DNA of 64,000 bases. Origin: Pseudomonas sp. ICMP 561. Its GTDB lineage: Bacteria > Pseudomonadota > Gammaproteobacteria > Pseudomonadales > Pseudomonadaceae. The notes under the pieces are model-generated. The model saw only the letters and a list, made by a program, of their open reading frames with translations. It made no database searches and was not told where the DNA came from. The DNA lies in contig NZ_LKBT01000067.1 in the NCBI RefSeq assembly GCF_002699985.1, positions 124,001 through 188,000 on the forward strand, written 5' to 3'. A program made the translations under genes and the position numbers. This document shows positions 48,408 to 59,331 of the stretch, in pieces. How positions within the stretch are numbered: the first letter of the stretch is position 1; each line of letters opens with the position of its first letter.

Positions 48408-51400
48408 CTATTGAGGTTTTTCAAACGGCTTGTCGAACGTGATCTTCGGCTCTTTCCAGGGCCCTTCGACCTTGTACTGAACGCTGGCGAATCGTGCGAC
48501 ACGATCGCCCAGCAGCTTATCGACCAGGAACAACGCCCCTCCAATAGCGGGAGCACCGACAATCAAAGCAGCGATCGGAAGGTTATTAGTGACCGGCAGC
48601 GTCACCAGCAGCTTGGCATCGACTCGATCCTTGACCATGTCCAGCGTCCCGTTCAACTCCAGATTGCTCGAAGGCCCCGTCAGGGTAATCGGCGTGCGCG
48701 TGACATAAACACCATCGCTCGCGATCAGCAGGCCTTTGACCCTATCGTAGCTCAACCCTTTGCCCAGCAAGTCGGAGAAATCAAGACGCAAGCGGCGGCC
48801 GATGGAGTTGAAGTTCAGCAGGCCAAATACTCGTAATGCCTGTGCTCCGCCTTCCACCTCGACAAACTGGCCTTTTTCAAGCTTGGCATCCAGGCTGCCG
48901 GAGAAACGCTTGAGCGCCACCCAGGCCGGTGATCCGGGCCAACGACCATCGGCGTTCAATTCGAGTTTTTCGGCAGTGACCGTTGGGGCAAACCCCCATG
49001 CCTTGAGGATATCCCCGAGGTTCTTGCCTTCAACATTGCCCCGGTACCAACTGCTGGTTGAACCCGGCGTGCCTTCCCAGCCACCCTCGCCTTTCAAACG
49101 TATGCCCTTGAGACCCAGGTCCATGTCAGACAGACGAATACCTGTGGGCGTCGGACGAATCTTGAGGGCCCATGCGCCCAATAACTGCTCGCCCTGAAAC
49201 AGCTGCGTGACCTTCACATCAAGCGCCGGAATCTGGCTCGGATCGATATCGGCCAGTGGGTCTGGTGCATTCTCTACAACTACTGCGGCTGGATCAGGCG
49301 CAGGCAGTCGGACATAAAGCATGTCAATACCAATAGGTGCGGTCTTCACGTCAGGAAGCGTCGCAGTACCCTTGGCAAGCTGGCTATCCAGCGAAAGCGC
49401 CCAGTTGTCGGTGTTGCGTTTGAGTTGAACACTGACGTTGTCCAGCGTGGTGCCCATGGCGGTCAGCTTGCCAATCTGCAGGTCGACGTTATTGACCAAT
49501 TGCTTGGCGCTACTACCGGGATTATCACCGGCGTAACGTTTAACCATTGCTTGCCAGGGCGCGACATCGAGTTCCGAAAGTGAGCCTCTGACACGCAGGC
49601 CTTTGGCGTCCGGGACAATGGCGCCGCCGTCGCCGAGAAACACCTCGCCACGCCCGTCGCCCAGTTTGTCCGGTGTCGCGGCGTAAGCCAGATTGGCCAG
49701 CTTGCCGTAGGCAAAACCAAAGCGCCGTTCAGCGCCCTGAAGGGTCATGCGGAATTCGCTGTCCAGGCTACTTTCAGCCGACTTGCCGAACGGTGCGGGC
49801 AAATCCACTGCTACGCCTTTCAGGCTGGAGTTGATCCGCAACGAGCTATCTGCGCCCAGAGTCAGTTGCAGCTGATACGGAATATCGCCAGAAACAGGTA
49901 ACGGCTGGGTAACGCCCAACCATTCAGTCAGACGTTTTACCGTGACCTGACCGTTGGCAACCACACGAGTAAGATTGGCGCCGGGCTTGCCTTCCGCTGC
50001 GATTTCCGCAGTGACAGGGCGATCAAACGCCTGCGCCTGAACACCCTTACCACTTAACCCCTTGGCATTATCAAAGCGAAACTCGCCTTTCAATTGGGTC
50101 AGATCCAGCGCCGGGTCAGCCAGTTTCAAACGTGCGCCCTGGGTGCTGAAGTCCACAGCGATTTTCGGCTCCTGCCCTTTGACCAACGGGATATCCAGCT
50201 TCAGCTTGCCATCCAGCGGACCCGTGCCCTGCCAGCCCGCGAAGGTACTGGCAGTACCAATAGGCGCCTCCTGCAAAATCTTCACGCCATCGGCCAGTTG
50301 ACCGGAAAAGTTGCCGTCTACCAGCAAATGGCTGGGTTGTCCGGCTGGAGTGTGGGGAATATTGACCTGTACCTTGCTGATATCGGTATTGAGCAGCTTG
50401 CCCTTGCTGGCTTTGACACGCACGCCACTGTTCTCGACATACACCTTGCCGTCCACGCCAGTCAGCTGCGGCCAGCCGGGTTCGAAGTCCAGCGTCGCGT
50501 CACGCACCTTGAAAAACAAACTGATAACCCGGGCGGTGTCAGCCGCGTTCTTGCTCAGCGACCCCTGGTACTGGAAGAAACCCTGATCAACCTTGCCGCC
50601 GATGATCGCCGTACGCAGCCACTTGTCCAGGTCCGGGCTGAGGACAGCCGGCAGATACTTGCTGGTGTAACTGCCGTCGCCATCGACCATGCCCACGCGC
50701 AGGTCCATGTAGTCCTCATCCGCCCGCTCATGCTCCAGATGCAGTCGAATCAGGAAGTCCGCAGCGATCTTGCCCTCGTCGCCCAGCACTTTGATGTAGG
50801 GCGCGATCAGCGTGAAAGTCTCGTCATCCAGACGCCAGGTCAGGCGAGCATTGGCTTTGGGATAGGTCCACTCGTTTTTGAAAATCGGATACAGGTGCAG
50901 CATGAAGTTGTCGCTGTCGAGGCGCAGTTCACCCTGCCCCAGATCACCACTGATCGCGCCGCTGACATTTCCCGCCCCAGGAGCACCGTGATAAGCATTA
51001 AACCCGATGCTTTCCAGATTGGCGGCGAAGCTCAGGCGCTTGTCACCCACCGCTTGCGGGCGGTAATCCACCAGTGCGTTACGCAGTGCACCCGTCACCT
51101 TGAGGTTATCAACGACCTGCATGAAGGTGTCCGGCAACGGAGCCAGAGACTTCAACAGAGGCGTCACCGGAGTCAGATCAAGCCGGTCAGCCTGAACATG
51201 CCAGGTTTCTTCCTGATCGCTGGTGGCGATCTTCTGCTCAAGCTGAATGCGGCTTTCCCAGCGCTGGCCGTTCAGGTCCATGGCCAGAGAGCCAAGGTTC
51301 ACTTCAAAGCCGCTATCGTTTCGTTCAAGCCACGCGTTGAGCGCCAGATTGTCGATCTTCGACGATTTTCGCTCGGCATAAGCCGCTTTCAGCGTCGGCG

Positions 51401-52226
51401 CATTGAGGCGTGCGACAGCACTTTGCACAGTGCCCTTGCCCCAGCTCAGCCAGAACTCGCCACCCGCCTTCAGGGTCGATACTTTCCATTCGCGGGTCAG
51501 GGTTTTGGGCAGCCACTTCGCCCAGTCGCTTTGTGGCAGGCTCAGGTAGATATCGGCTTCACCCTCCTTCCACGCGCTGGCCTGAATCCGCGAGCGAACG
51601 TTAAGGGCAAGTGGTTGACCATCCGGGAGTGTCAACCGCGCATCAAGACGCTGATGGGTGCTGCCCGTCGCCAGACTGATGTTCACATAAGTCAGGGTCA
51701 GCGGTGCTTGCTCAAAAGGCTGCAGGGTGACCTGACTGTTGAGCAGAGAGAGGCGCGATACAACCTGCATCTGGTTGAGAATCTGCTCGGGATCAAGCGT
51801 TTTGTCATCCTGGACCGGCAAACCTTGCAGCGCCCAATGACCGTCCTGATCCTCCTTGAGGATCACCTGCAAACCGTTGACTTCAACGTGGGAAAGTCGC
51901 ACATCCCATGCCAGCAAGCTGGCCCAGAGATCAGGTTCGGCGCGAACTTCATCAAGACGCACAGCGTTTGCGCCCTCGCCGACCATTACATCGTTGGCGA
52001 CGAAAACCGGTGAAAAGCCACGCCAGCTGCCTTCAAGGCTGCCGATAGCCAAGGGCATGCCGACTGCAGCCTGCGCCTTGCTCTGGACTTCAACACGGTA
52101 ACCCGCGACCAGTGGCGTCAGCTCACGACCGACGCTGACATACAGAGCCGCCAGGATCAGAACCAATGCGCAGAGACTCAGACCCCAGCGCGTCAGGAGC
52201 GAGGCCAAACGTGTCAGACGCCCCAT
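48408..52226 (-). CDS. yhdP: YhdP, AsmA-like inter-membrane phospholipid transport protein
   Basis: A 1272-residue giant of the AsmA-like (DUF3971/AsmA_2) family, with one N-terminal membrane helix (about 15-35, GLSLCALVLILAALYVSVG) and a long beta-rich periplasmic rod. In E. coli, YhdP with TamB and YdbH moves phospholipids from the inner to the outer membrane. ATG at 52226 gives the family start MGRLTRLASLLTRWG, with GGAGG about 9 nt upstream. Length matches the family. Confidence 0.94.
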   Translation of the reverse strand: MGRLTRLASLLTRWGLSLCALVLILAALYVSVGRELTPLVAGYRVEVQSKAQAAVGMPLAIGSLEGSWRGFSPVFVANDVMVGEGANAVRLDEVRAEPDLWASLLAWDVRLSHVEVNGLQVILKEDQDGHWALQGLPVQDDKTLDPEQILNQMQVVSRLSLLNSQVTLQPFEQAPLTLTYVNISLATGSTHQRLDARLTLPDGQPLALNVRSRIQASAWKEGEADIYLSLPQSDWAKWLPKTLTREWKVSTLKAGGEFWLSWGKGTVQSAVARLNAPTLKAAYAERKSSKIDNLALNAWLERNDSGFEVNLGSLAMDLNGQRWESRIQLEQKIATSDQEETWHVQADRLDLTPVTPLLKSLAPLPDTFMQVVDNLKVTGALRNALVDYRPQAVGDKRLSFAANLESIGFNAYHGAPGAGNVSGAISGDLGQGELRLDSDNFMLHLYPIFKNEWTYPKANARLTWRLDDETFTLIAPYIKVLGDEGKIAADFLIRLHLEHERADEDYMDLRVGMVDGDGSYTSKYLPAVLSPDLDKWLRTAIIGGKVDQGFFQYQGSLSKNAADTARVISLFFKVRDATLDFEPGWPQLTGVDGKVYVENSGVRVKASKGKLLNTDISKVQVNIPHTPAGQPSHLLVDGNFSGQLADGVKILQEAPIGTASTFAGWQGTGPLDGKLKLDIPLVKGQEPKIAVDFSTQGARLKLADPALDLTQLKGEFRFDNAKGLSGKGVQAQAFDRPVTAEIAAEGKPGANLTRVVANGQVTVKRLTEWLGVTQPLPVSGDIPYQLQLTLGADSSLRINSSLKGVAVDLPAPFGKSAESSLDSEFRMTLQGAERRFGFAYGKLANLAYAATPDKLGDGRGEVFLGDGGAIVPDAKGLRVRGSLSELDVAPWQAMVKRYAGDNPGSSAKQLVNNVDLQIGKLTAMGTTLDNVSVQLKRNTDNWALSLDSQLAKGTATLPDVKTAPIGIDMLYVRLPAPDPAAVVVENAPDPLADIDPSQIPALDVKVTQLFQGEQLLGAWALKIRPTPTGIRLSDMDLGLKGIRLKGEGGWEGTPGSTSSWYRGNVEGKNLGDILKAWGFAPTVTAEKLELNADGRWPGSPAWVALKRFSGSLDAKLEKGQFVEVEGGAQALRVFGLLNFNSIGRRLRLDFSDLLGKGLSYDRVKGLLIASDGVYVTRTPITLTGPSSNLELNGTLDMVKDRVDAKLLVTLPVTNNLPIAALIVGAPAIGGALFLVDKLLGDRVARFASVQYKVEGPWKEPKITFDKPFEKPQ

Positions 52227-52403
52227 TTCAGCGAGCCTCCGGAACGGTATGCGCGCCAATCGGCTTGCGTGAAATGGCCCCACTTAATGGTGCTGATACT
52301 GCCAGGGGTTAGCTCATTTACCACGCATAGTTCTCTGCTTGTGACGGCATGCATGCCGCTGGCCCTGAGGCACCGTTAACAATTCAATCTATCAGGTGCA
52401 CTG

Positions 52404-53861
52404 TCAGAGCAGCACGACATCGTATTGTTCCTGTGAATACATGGTTTCTACCTGAAAACGAATAGTGCGGCCGATGAACGCTTCCAGTTCCGCCACATTA
52501 CCCGACTCTTCGTCCAGAAGGCGGTCTACAACTCGCTGATTGGCCAGTACCCGGTAGCCCACCGCCTGATAGGCACGGGCCTCACGCAGAATTTCCCGGA
52601 ATATCTCGTAGCAGACGGTTTCCGGCGTCTTCAGCTTGCCGCGCCCCTGGCAAGCATGACAAGGCTCGCACAGCACCTGCTCAAGGCTTTCACGGGTTCG
52701 CTTGCGGGTCATCTGCACAAGCCCCAACTCGGTGATGCCGATGATGTTGGTCTTGGCGTGATCGCGCTCCAGTTGTTTCTCCAGGGTACGCAGGACCTGA
52801 CGCTGGTGCTCACCGTCTTCCATGTCAATGAAGTCGATGATGATGATGCCGCCCAGATTACGCAGGCGCAGTTGACGGGCAATGGCCGTTGCCGCCTCCA
52901 GATTGGTCTTGAAGATGGTTTCTTCGAGGTTGCGATGCCCGACGAAGGCGCCAGTGTTGACGTCGATGGTGCTCATTGCTTCGGCCGGATCGATCACCAG
53001 ATAGCCGCCGGACTTGAGAGGAACCTTGCGCTCAAGCGCTTTCTGGATCTCATCCTCAACGCCGTAGAGGTCGAAGATAGGCCGCTCGCCAGGGTAATGC
53101 TCCAGGCGGTCAGCGATCTCAGGCATCAGCTCAGCCACGAATTGCGTGGTTTTCTGGAAGGTTTCCCGGGAGTCGATGCGGATCTTCTCGATACGCGGGC
53201 TGACCAGATCACGCAACGTGCGCAGCGCCAGACCAAGATCTTCGTAGATCACATTGGGCGGGCTGACGGTCTTGATCTGCTCACCGATCTGATCCCAGAG
53301 GCGGCGCAGATAACGAATGTCCATAAGGATTTCGTCAGCCCCGGCACCTTCGGCCGCAGTACGCAGGATAAAGCCGCCAACCTCTTTGATGCCTTCGAGG
53401 GCTACGCAATCGCTGACCACTTTTTTCAGTCGCTCACGCTCGCCCTCGTCCTCGATCTTCAGAGAAATCCCGACGTGCGCCGTCTTGGGCATGTACACCA
53501 GATAGCGCGAAGGAATTGACAGCTGCGTCGTTAGTCGCGCGCCTTTGCTGCCAATCGGATCCTTCGTGACTTGAACGACGAGGCTCTGACCTTCGTGCAC
53601 CAACGCGCTGATGGTTTCGACGGCAGAGCCTTCACGCATGGAGATTTCCGAGGCGTGAATGAACGCTGCACGGTCCAGCCCGATATCAATGAACGCGGCC
53701 TGCATGCCGGGCAACACCCTGACAACCTTGCCTTTATAAATGTTGCCCACGATGCCGCGACGCTGGGTCCGCTCGACGTGAACCTCTTGCAAAACACCGT
53801 TTTCCACCACTGCCACGCGTGATTCCATTGGCGTGATGTTGATCAGAATCTCTTCACTCAT
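52404..53861 (-). CDS. rng: Ribonuclease G
   Basis: A 485-residue RNase G (CafA), the endoribonuclease maturing the 5' end of 16S rRNA. An S1 domain (about 38-118) is followed by the catalytic RNase E/G core with the DNase-I-like site [11 protein letters not shown] (Asp ligands, near 340-350) and the zinc-link cysteines [11 protein letters not shown]. It lacks RNase E's long C-terminal scaffold. Its start overlaps the maf stop by 4 nt. Confidence 0.95.
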   Translation of the reverse strand: MSEEILINITPMESRVAVVENGVLQEVHVERTQRRGIVGNIYKGKVVRVLPGMQAAFIDIGLDRAAFIHASEISMREGSAVETISALVHEGQSLVVQVTKDPIGSKGARLTTQLSIPSRYLVYMPKTAHVGISLKIEDEGERERLKKVVSDCVALEGIKEVGGFILRTAAEGAGADEILMDIRYLRRLWDQIGEQIKTVSPPNVIYEDLGLALRTLRDLVSPRIEKIRIDSRETFQKTTQFVAELMPEIADRLEHYPGERPIFDLYGVEDEIQKALERKVPLKSGGYLVIDPAEAMSTIDVNTGAFVGHRNLEETIFKTNLEAATAIARQLRLRNLGGIIIIDFIDMEDGEHQRQVLRTLEKQLERDHAKTNIIGITELGLVQMTRKRTRESLEQVLCEPCHACQGRGKLKTPETVCYEIFREILREARAYQAVGYRVLANQRVVDRLLDEESGNVAELEAFIGRTIRFQVETMYSQEQYDVVLL

Positions 53862-54457
53862 GACTTGTCACCTTCCTGGCCTTGCCAACAGGGTATGCCG
53901 AAACGGCTCAGCAGTTCTGCGGTTTCGCATAGCGGCAAGCCCACCACTGCGGAATAACTACCGTGCAAACCCTCGACGAAAATCGCCGCCAGGCCCTGAA
54001 TAGCGTAGCTGCCTGCCTTGTCCTGAGGCTCGCCACTGGCCCAGTAAGTCTGGATTTCTGCAGTAGAGATCGAGCGAAAACGCACCCGACTGGAGACGAC
54101 GCGGGTTTCGCAACGCTGTTGACTGACCAGCGCAATCGCCGTCAACACCTCGTGTTCACGCCCCGACAACGCCGTCAGCATGCTCTGGGCATCCGCTTCA
54201 TCCCGAGGCTTGCCGAGGATATGACCGTCGAGCACCACAGCAGTGTCAGCCCCCAACACGCAGCCCTGATCATCGGTCAGCAACGCCAATCCGGCTTGCG
54301 CTTTGCCACGGGCAAGACGCTCGACATAGGCCGTCGGGGTTTCTTCGCTATGGGGAGTTTCGTCAATCTGTGCGCTGAGCACCGTGAAGCGAACGCCGAT
54401 CTGGGTCAGTAATTCCCGACGGCGCGGCGAGCCAGAGGCCAGAAAAAGCGGGGGCAT
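53858..54457 (-). CDS. maf: Maf-family nucleotide pyrophosphatase
   Basis: A 199-residue Maf/HAM1-like nucleoside triphosphate pyrophosphatase (YhdE type, dTTP/UTP and modified nucleotides). The N-terminal signature [12 protein letters not shown] and [18 protein letters not shown] are typical. It sits between mreD and rng in the conserved mreBCD-maf-rng order. Confidence 0.94.
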   Translation of the reverse strand: MPPLFLASGSPRRRELLTQIGVRFTVLSAQIDETPHSEETPTAYVERLARGKAQAGLALLTDDQGCVLGADTAVVLDGHILGKPRDEADAQSMLTALSGREHEVLTAIALVSQQRCETRVVSSRVRFRSISTAEIQTYWASGEPQDKAGSYAIQGLAAIFVEGLHGSYSAVVGLPLCETAELLSRFGIPCWQGQEGDKS

Positions 54458-54529
54458 TGGGACATCTCCGTGTCAAAGATCGTGATGCGGCCCCGAGCCA
54501 GAGATGCTTACCCGGGGCTGCACGCTGCG

Positions 54530-55021
54530 TCAGTTGATTTTCAAACGCTTGCTCAAGCCTCGCAGGCCATAGCTGACCCAAGGCCATAACAACGCACTGA
54601 CCAAAGCAGGCAACACCAACGCCAGTGTCGGCTGTCGATTGCCGGTCAGAGCGCTGAGCCAGAGCTGGGCCAACTGGGCCAGCCCATAGATAACCAGCAG
54701 AATCAGACACTGTTGCCACATGGGGAACATGCGCAAACGCTGCTGCAGGGACATCACCAGGAAGGTGATCAGACACAACGTCAGGGCGTTCTGCCCCAGC
54801 AGTGTGCCGTACAACACGTCCTCCATCAGACCCAACAGCCATGCGGTGGTCATGCCGACCTTATGGGGCAGATACAGCGCCCAGAAGGTCACGAGCAGCG
54901 CCAGCCAGAGCGGACGAAAAATTTCCATGAACTGCGGCAGCGGCGAAACGCTCAACAGCAAACCGACGACGAAAGTGAACCACACGACCCACCCGTTACG
55001 TTCCGGGGCATGACTAGCCAT
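54530..55021 (-). CDS. mreD: Rod-shape-determining protein MreD
   Basis: A 163-residue inner-membrane protein with about five to six hydrophobic helices, the MreD subunit of the elongasome. ATG at 55021 lies inside the last codons of mreC (8-nt overlap), so translation is probably coupled. A 72-bp gap separates it from maf. Confidence 0.93.
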   Translation of the reverse strand: MASHAPERNGWVVWFTFVVGLLLSVSPLPQFMEIFRPLWLALLVTFWALYLPHKVGMTTAWLLGLMEDVLYGTLLGQNALTLCLITFLVMSLQQRLRMFPMWQQCLILLVIYGLAQLAQLWLSALTGNRQPTLALVLPALVSALLWPWVSYGLRGLSKRLKIN

Positions 55022-56147
55022 CGATTCTCTCCCGAGTGGCGGCAGGCGCGGTGGCCGGTGGCTTGGTCGCCGCAGGCTTTACAGGCGGCTTGCTGGCGGG
55101 CTTGGGTGCTGGCGTGGCCGGCGTTGCGGCAGGTGTTGCAGCTGGCGCGGCGGACGGAGCAGCGGCCGGAGCAGCAGCACCGTGGGCGGCAGGCGCGGCG
55201 TGTGTCGTCCCGGCAGGAGCGGCTGCGTTATTGACAGGAACAGTCGCCGGGACGGCTGCCGGATCAACACCTTTCTCGATGGACTCCTGGGCACGTGCGG
55301 CATCGGCGGCGCGCTCTTCCGGCGAGCGGCCGTCGGAGAACACCAGCAGCAGGTAACGGCTGCGGTTCAATGCGGCTGTCGGCACGGCGCGAACGATAGC
55401 AAACGGTTGTCCGGAGTCATGGATGACTTCTTTAACGGTTGCGACCGGATATCCGGCAGGAAAACGCTGACCCAGACCGGAACTGACCAGCAGGTCGCCT
55501 TCCTTGATGTCAGCGGTGTCCGCGACATGGCGCAGCTCCAGACGTTCCGGGTTACCCGTGCCGCTGGCAATCGCACGAAGCCCGTTGCGGTTGACCTGCA
55601 CTGGAATGCTGTGAGTCGTGTCGGTCAGCAGCAGTACACGCGAGGTGTAAGGCATCAACTCGACCACTTGCCCCATCAGGCCACGTGCGTCGAGCACTGG
55701 CTGACCCAGGACAACGCCATCGCGCTCGCCTTTGTTGATAATGATTCGATGGGTAAACGGATTGGGATCCATGCCGATCAGTTCGGCCACTTCAACCTTC
55801 TCGTTGACCAGTGCCGACGAGTTGAGCAACTCGCGCAGGCGCACGTTCTGCTCGGTCAGGGCCGCGAGCTTTTGCAGGCGCCCTTGAAGGAGCAAGGCTT
55901 CAGTCTTGAGTTTTTCGTTTTCAGCGATGAGCTCGGTACGGCTGCCAAACTGGCTGGCCACACCCTGTATCAAACGCTGCGGCAGATCGACGATCCAGTA
56001 CGACTGCATCAGTACCAGCGACATCTGGCTGCGCACGGGCTTGAGCACGGTGAACCGCGCATCAACGACCATCAGCGCCACCGATAAAACGACCAGCACC
56101 AACAGGCGCACGCCCAATGAGGGGCCTTTTGCGAAAAGCGGTTTAAT
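55014..56147 (-). CDS. mreC: Rod-shape-determining protein MreC
   Basis: MreC, the bitopic scaffold linking MreB to PBP2/RodA. It has one N-terminal helix (LLVLVVLSVALMVVD), a coiled coil (about 65-105) and the two beta domains. The start is uncertain. TTG at 56117 gives 367 residues. The frame stays open upstream and reads IKPLFAKGPSLG before the helix, beginning with ATT at 56147, 6 nt after a strong GGAGGAG. The ATT start (377 residues) is preferred here. A C-terminal Ala/Pro-rich tail of about 80 residues (TPAATPATPAPKPASKPPVK region) follows the folded domain. It overlaps mreD by 8 nt. Confidence 0.88.
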   Translation of the reverse strand: MKPLFAKGPSLGVRLLVLVVLSVALMVVDARFTVLKPVRSQMSLVLMQSYWIVDLPQRLIQGVASQFGSRTELIAENEKLKTEALLLQGRLQKLAALTEQNVRLRELLNSSALVNEKVEVAELIGMDPNPFTHRIIINKGERDGVVLGQPVLDARGLMGQVVELMPYTSRVLLLTDTTHSIPVQVNRNGLRAIASGTGNPERLELRHVADTADIKEGDLLVSSGLGQRFPAGYPVATVKEVIHDSGQPFAIVRAVPTAALNRSRYLLLVFSDGRSPEERAADAARAQESIEKGVDPAAVPATVPVNNAAAPAGTTHAAPAAHGAAAPAAAPSAAPAATPAATPATPAPKPASKPPVKPAATKPPATAPAATRERIDG

Positions 56148-56221
56148 AGGCCGCTCCTCCGAAGCAGGATTTCAATCGGCTGTTGTTATTCATGAGATAT
56201 GCAACCGGCTTGAACAGGTAG

Positions 56222-56246
56222 AAAAAGTAACGCCATATTTTGGCGT
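56222..56246 (-). terminator. Candidate terminator/attenuator between mreB and mreC
   Basis: On the minus strand the hairpin ACGCCA-5 nt-TGGCGT is followed by TACTTTTT. A second perfect 10-bp hairpin (TACAGGTAGC/GCTACCTGTA, 56259-56284) lies just before it. It could lower mreCD expression relative to mreB. Confidence 0.5.
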
Positions 56247-56318
56247 CAGCCTAACGCATACAGGTAGCCAAATCGCTACCTGTACACATAAGGATGCATG
56301 ATAGGTCCTGCCGGCGAG

Positions 56319-57368
<1,050 letters not shown>

Positions 57369-57400
57369 CTAGGGAACGCGTGGGTAAAAAAGTGCGGCAA

Positions 57401-57429
57401 ACTCTAACAACGACAGGGATTTTGGGCAA
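57401..57429 (-). promoter_or_regulatory. Candidate sigma-70 promoter for mreBCD
   Basis: On the minus strand TTGCCC (57424-57429) and TAGAGT (57401-57406) are spaced by 17 nt, about 45 nt upstream of the mreB ATG. Confidence 0.5.
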
Positions 57430-57564
57430 GGAGCCAATATGCTAAATTAGCGGTTTTTCCGAGCACGACCCTCGACGTTCGCGGCCTTCTGACCGTAGAA
57501 ATGCGATAGTGTTCCTCAATCTACCACACGGATCCAATCCGTAGGCATTCCACTGGAGAACCCC

Positions 57565-57852
57565 ATGGCGCTTGATCGCTCCGACGTGGAAAAGATCGCT
57601 CATCTGGCGCGAATTCGCCTGAATGACGCCGATGTCCCACGTACTACCGAAGCACTTAATAGCATTCTTGGGCTGGTTGATCAGATGCAAGCGGTCGATA
57701 CCACCGGTATTGAACCCCTTGCCCACCCCCTCGAAGCTTCCCAACGCCTGCGCGAAGATGTGGTTACCGAGCGAAATCGTCGGGATACCTATCAAGCCAT
57801 CGCACCAGCGGTCCAAGACGGCCTTTATCTGGTTCCAAAAGTCATCGACTAA
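57565..57852 (+). CDS. gatC: Glu/Asp-tRNA amidotransferase subunit C
   Basis: A 95-residue GatC, the small subunit that wraps GatA and stabilises Gat[22 protein letters not shown] and [11 protein letters not shown]...LREDVV are family hallmarks. It starts after GGAGAACCCC and opens the gatCAB operon, divergent from mreB. Confidence 0.95.
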   Translation: MALDRSDVEKIAHLARIRLNDADVPRTTEALNSILGLVDQMQAVDTTGIEPLAHPLEASQRLREDVVTERNRRDTYQAIAPAVQDGLYLVPKVID

Positions 57853-57867
57853 GGGAATGTGCCTTCA

Positions 57868-59319
57868 ATGCATCAAATGACTCTGGCCGAGATCGCCCGC
57901 GGACTCGCCGATAAAAAGTTTTCTTCCGAAGAATTGACCCGTGTCCTGCTCGCGCGTATCACGCAGCTCGATCCACAGCTCAACAGCTTCATTACCCTCA
58001 CCGAAGACCTGGCCATCACTCAGGCGCAGGCCGCTGACGCACGTCGCGCTGCCGGTGAAAACAATCCATTGCTGGGCGCACCACTGGCTCACAAGGACCT
58101 GTTCTGCACGCAAGGTATCCGTACCAGCTGCGCGTCGAAGATGCTCGATAACTTCAAGGCGCCATATGACGCCACCGTTGTTGCCAAGCTGGCCGCAGCG
58201 GGCACCGTGACCCTTGGCAAGACCAACATGGACGAATTCGCCATGGGATCGGCCAACGAGTCCAGCCACTACGGCGCGGTGAAAAACCCGTGGAATCTTG
58301 ACCATGTGCCGGGCGGCTCCTCAGGGGGTTCGGCTGCTGCAGTAGCTGCGCGCCTGCTGCCTGCCGCCACCGGCACCGATACCGGCGGCTCGATTCGCCA
58401 ACCGGCCGCACTGACCAACCTGACCGGCTTGAAACCGACCTACGGTCGTGTTTCCCGTTGGGGCATGATCGCTTATGCGTCCAGCCTCGATCAGGCCGGT
58501 CCGTTGGCACGCAGCGCTGAAGACTGTGCGCTGCTGCTGCAAGGCATGGCCGGTTTCGACCCACTGGACTCCACCAGCATCGACGAACCCGTTCCAGATT
58601 ACAGCGCCAGCCTCAACGGCTCGCTGCAGGGACTGCGCATCGGTCTTCCAAAGGAGTATTTCAGTGCCGGTCTCGATCCGCGCATTGCAGATATGGTCAT
58701 GGCCAGCGTCGAAGAGCTGAAAAAGCTCGGTGCCGTGGTCAAGGAAATCAGCCTGCCGAACCTGCAACACGGCATCCCGGCTTATTACGTGATCGCTCCG
58801 GCTGAAGCCTCTTCCAACCTGTCGCGCTTTGACGGCGTGCGTTTCGGCCATCGCTGCGAAGAGCCAAAAGACCTCACCGATCTGTACGAGCGCTCCCGCG
58901 CCGAAGGCTTTGGCCCGGAAGTACAACGCCGGATTCTGGTGGGTGCCTACGCGCTCTCAGCTGGCTATTACGACGCCTACTACTTGCAGGCGCAAAAAAT
59001 CCGTCGCCTGATCAAGAACGATTTCATGAGCGCTTTTGCCGAAGTCGATGTGATCCTCGGCCCGACCACGCCTAACCCGGCCTGGAAAATCGGCGCCAAG
59101 ACCAACGACCCGGTCGCCGAGTATCTGGAAGACTTCTACACCATCACCGCCAACCTCGCGGGTCTGCCGGGCTTGTCCATGCCTGCGGGCTTTGCCGATG
59201 GTCTGCCGGTAGGCGTGCAATTGCTCGCCCCGTATTTCCAGGAAGGCCGCCTGCTGAACGTTGCACATCAATATCAGCAAGTCACCGATTGGCATCTGCG
59301 CAGGCCTGACGGCTTCTAA
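57868..59319 (+). CDS. gatA: Glu/Asp-tRNA amidotransferase subunit A
   Basis: A 483-residue amidase-signature enzyme releasing ammonia from glutamine for amidation of Glu-tRNA(Gln)/Asp-tRNA(Asn). The Ser-cisSer-Lys triad is visible as Lys76 (LAHKDLF), Ser151 (PGGSSGGS) and Ser175 (DTGGSIRQ). ATG at 57868 gives the family start [13 protein letters not shown]; a GTG at 57859 is an alternative. 15 nt after gatC. Confidence 0.95.
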   Translation: MHQMTLAEIARGLADKKFSSEELTRVLLARITQLDPQLNSFITLTEDLAITQAQAADARRAAGENNPLLGAPLAHKDLFCTQGIRTSCASKMLDNFKAPYDATVVAKLAAAGTVTLGKTNMDEFAMGSANESSHYGAVKNPWNLDHVPGGSSGGSAAAVAARLLPAATGTDTGGSIRQPAALTNLTGLKPTYGRVSRWGMIAYASSLDQAGPLARSAEDCALLLQGMAGFDPLDSTSIDEPVPDYSASLNGSLQGLRIGLPKEYFSAGLDPRIADMVMASVEELKKLGAVVKEISLPNLQHGIPAYYVIAPAEASSNLSRFDGVRFGHRCEEPKDLTDLYERSRAEGFGPEVQRRILVGAYALSAGYYDAYYLQAQKIRRLIKNDFMSAFAEVDVILGPTTPNPAWKIGAKTNDPVAEYLEDFYTITANLAGLPGLSMPAGFADGLPVGVQLLAPYFQEGRLLNVAHQYQQVTDWHLRRPDGF

Positions 59320-59331
59320 GGAGAAAACACA

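Noticed and set aside
50094-52013. 639-codon open frame on the plus strand
   Set aside because: It is antisense to yhdP, has no recognisable domain, and arises from the high-GC third-position pattern of the real gene.
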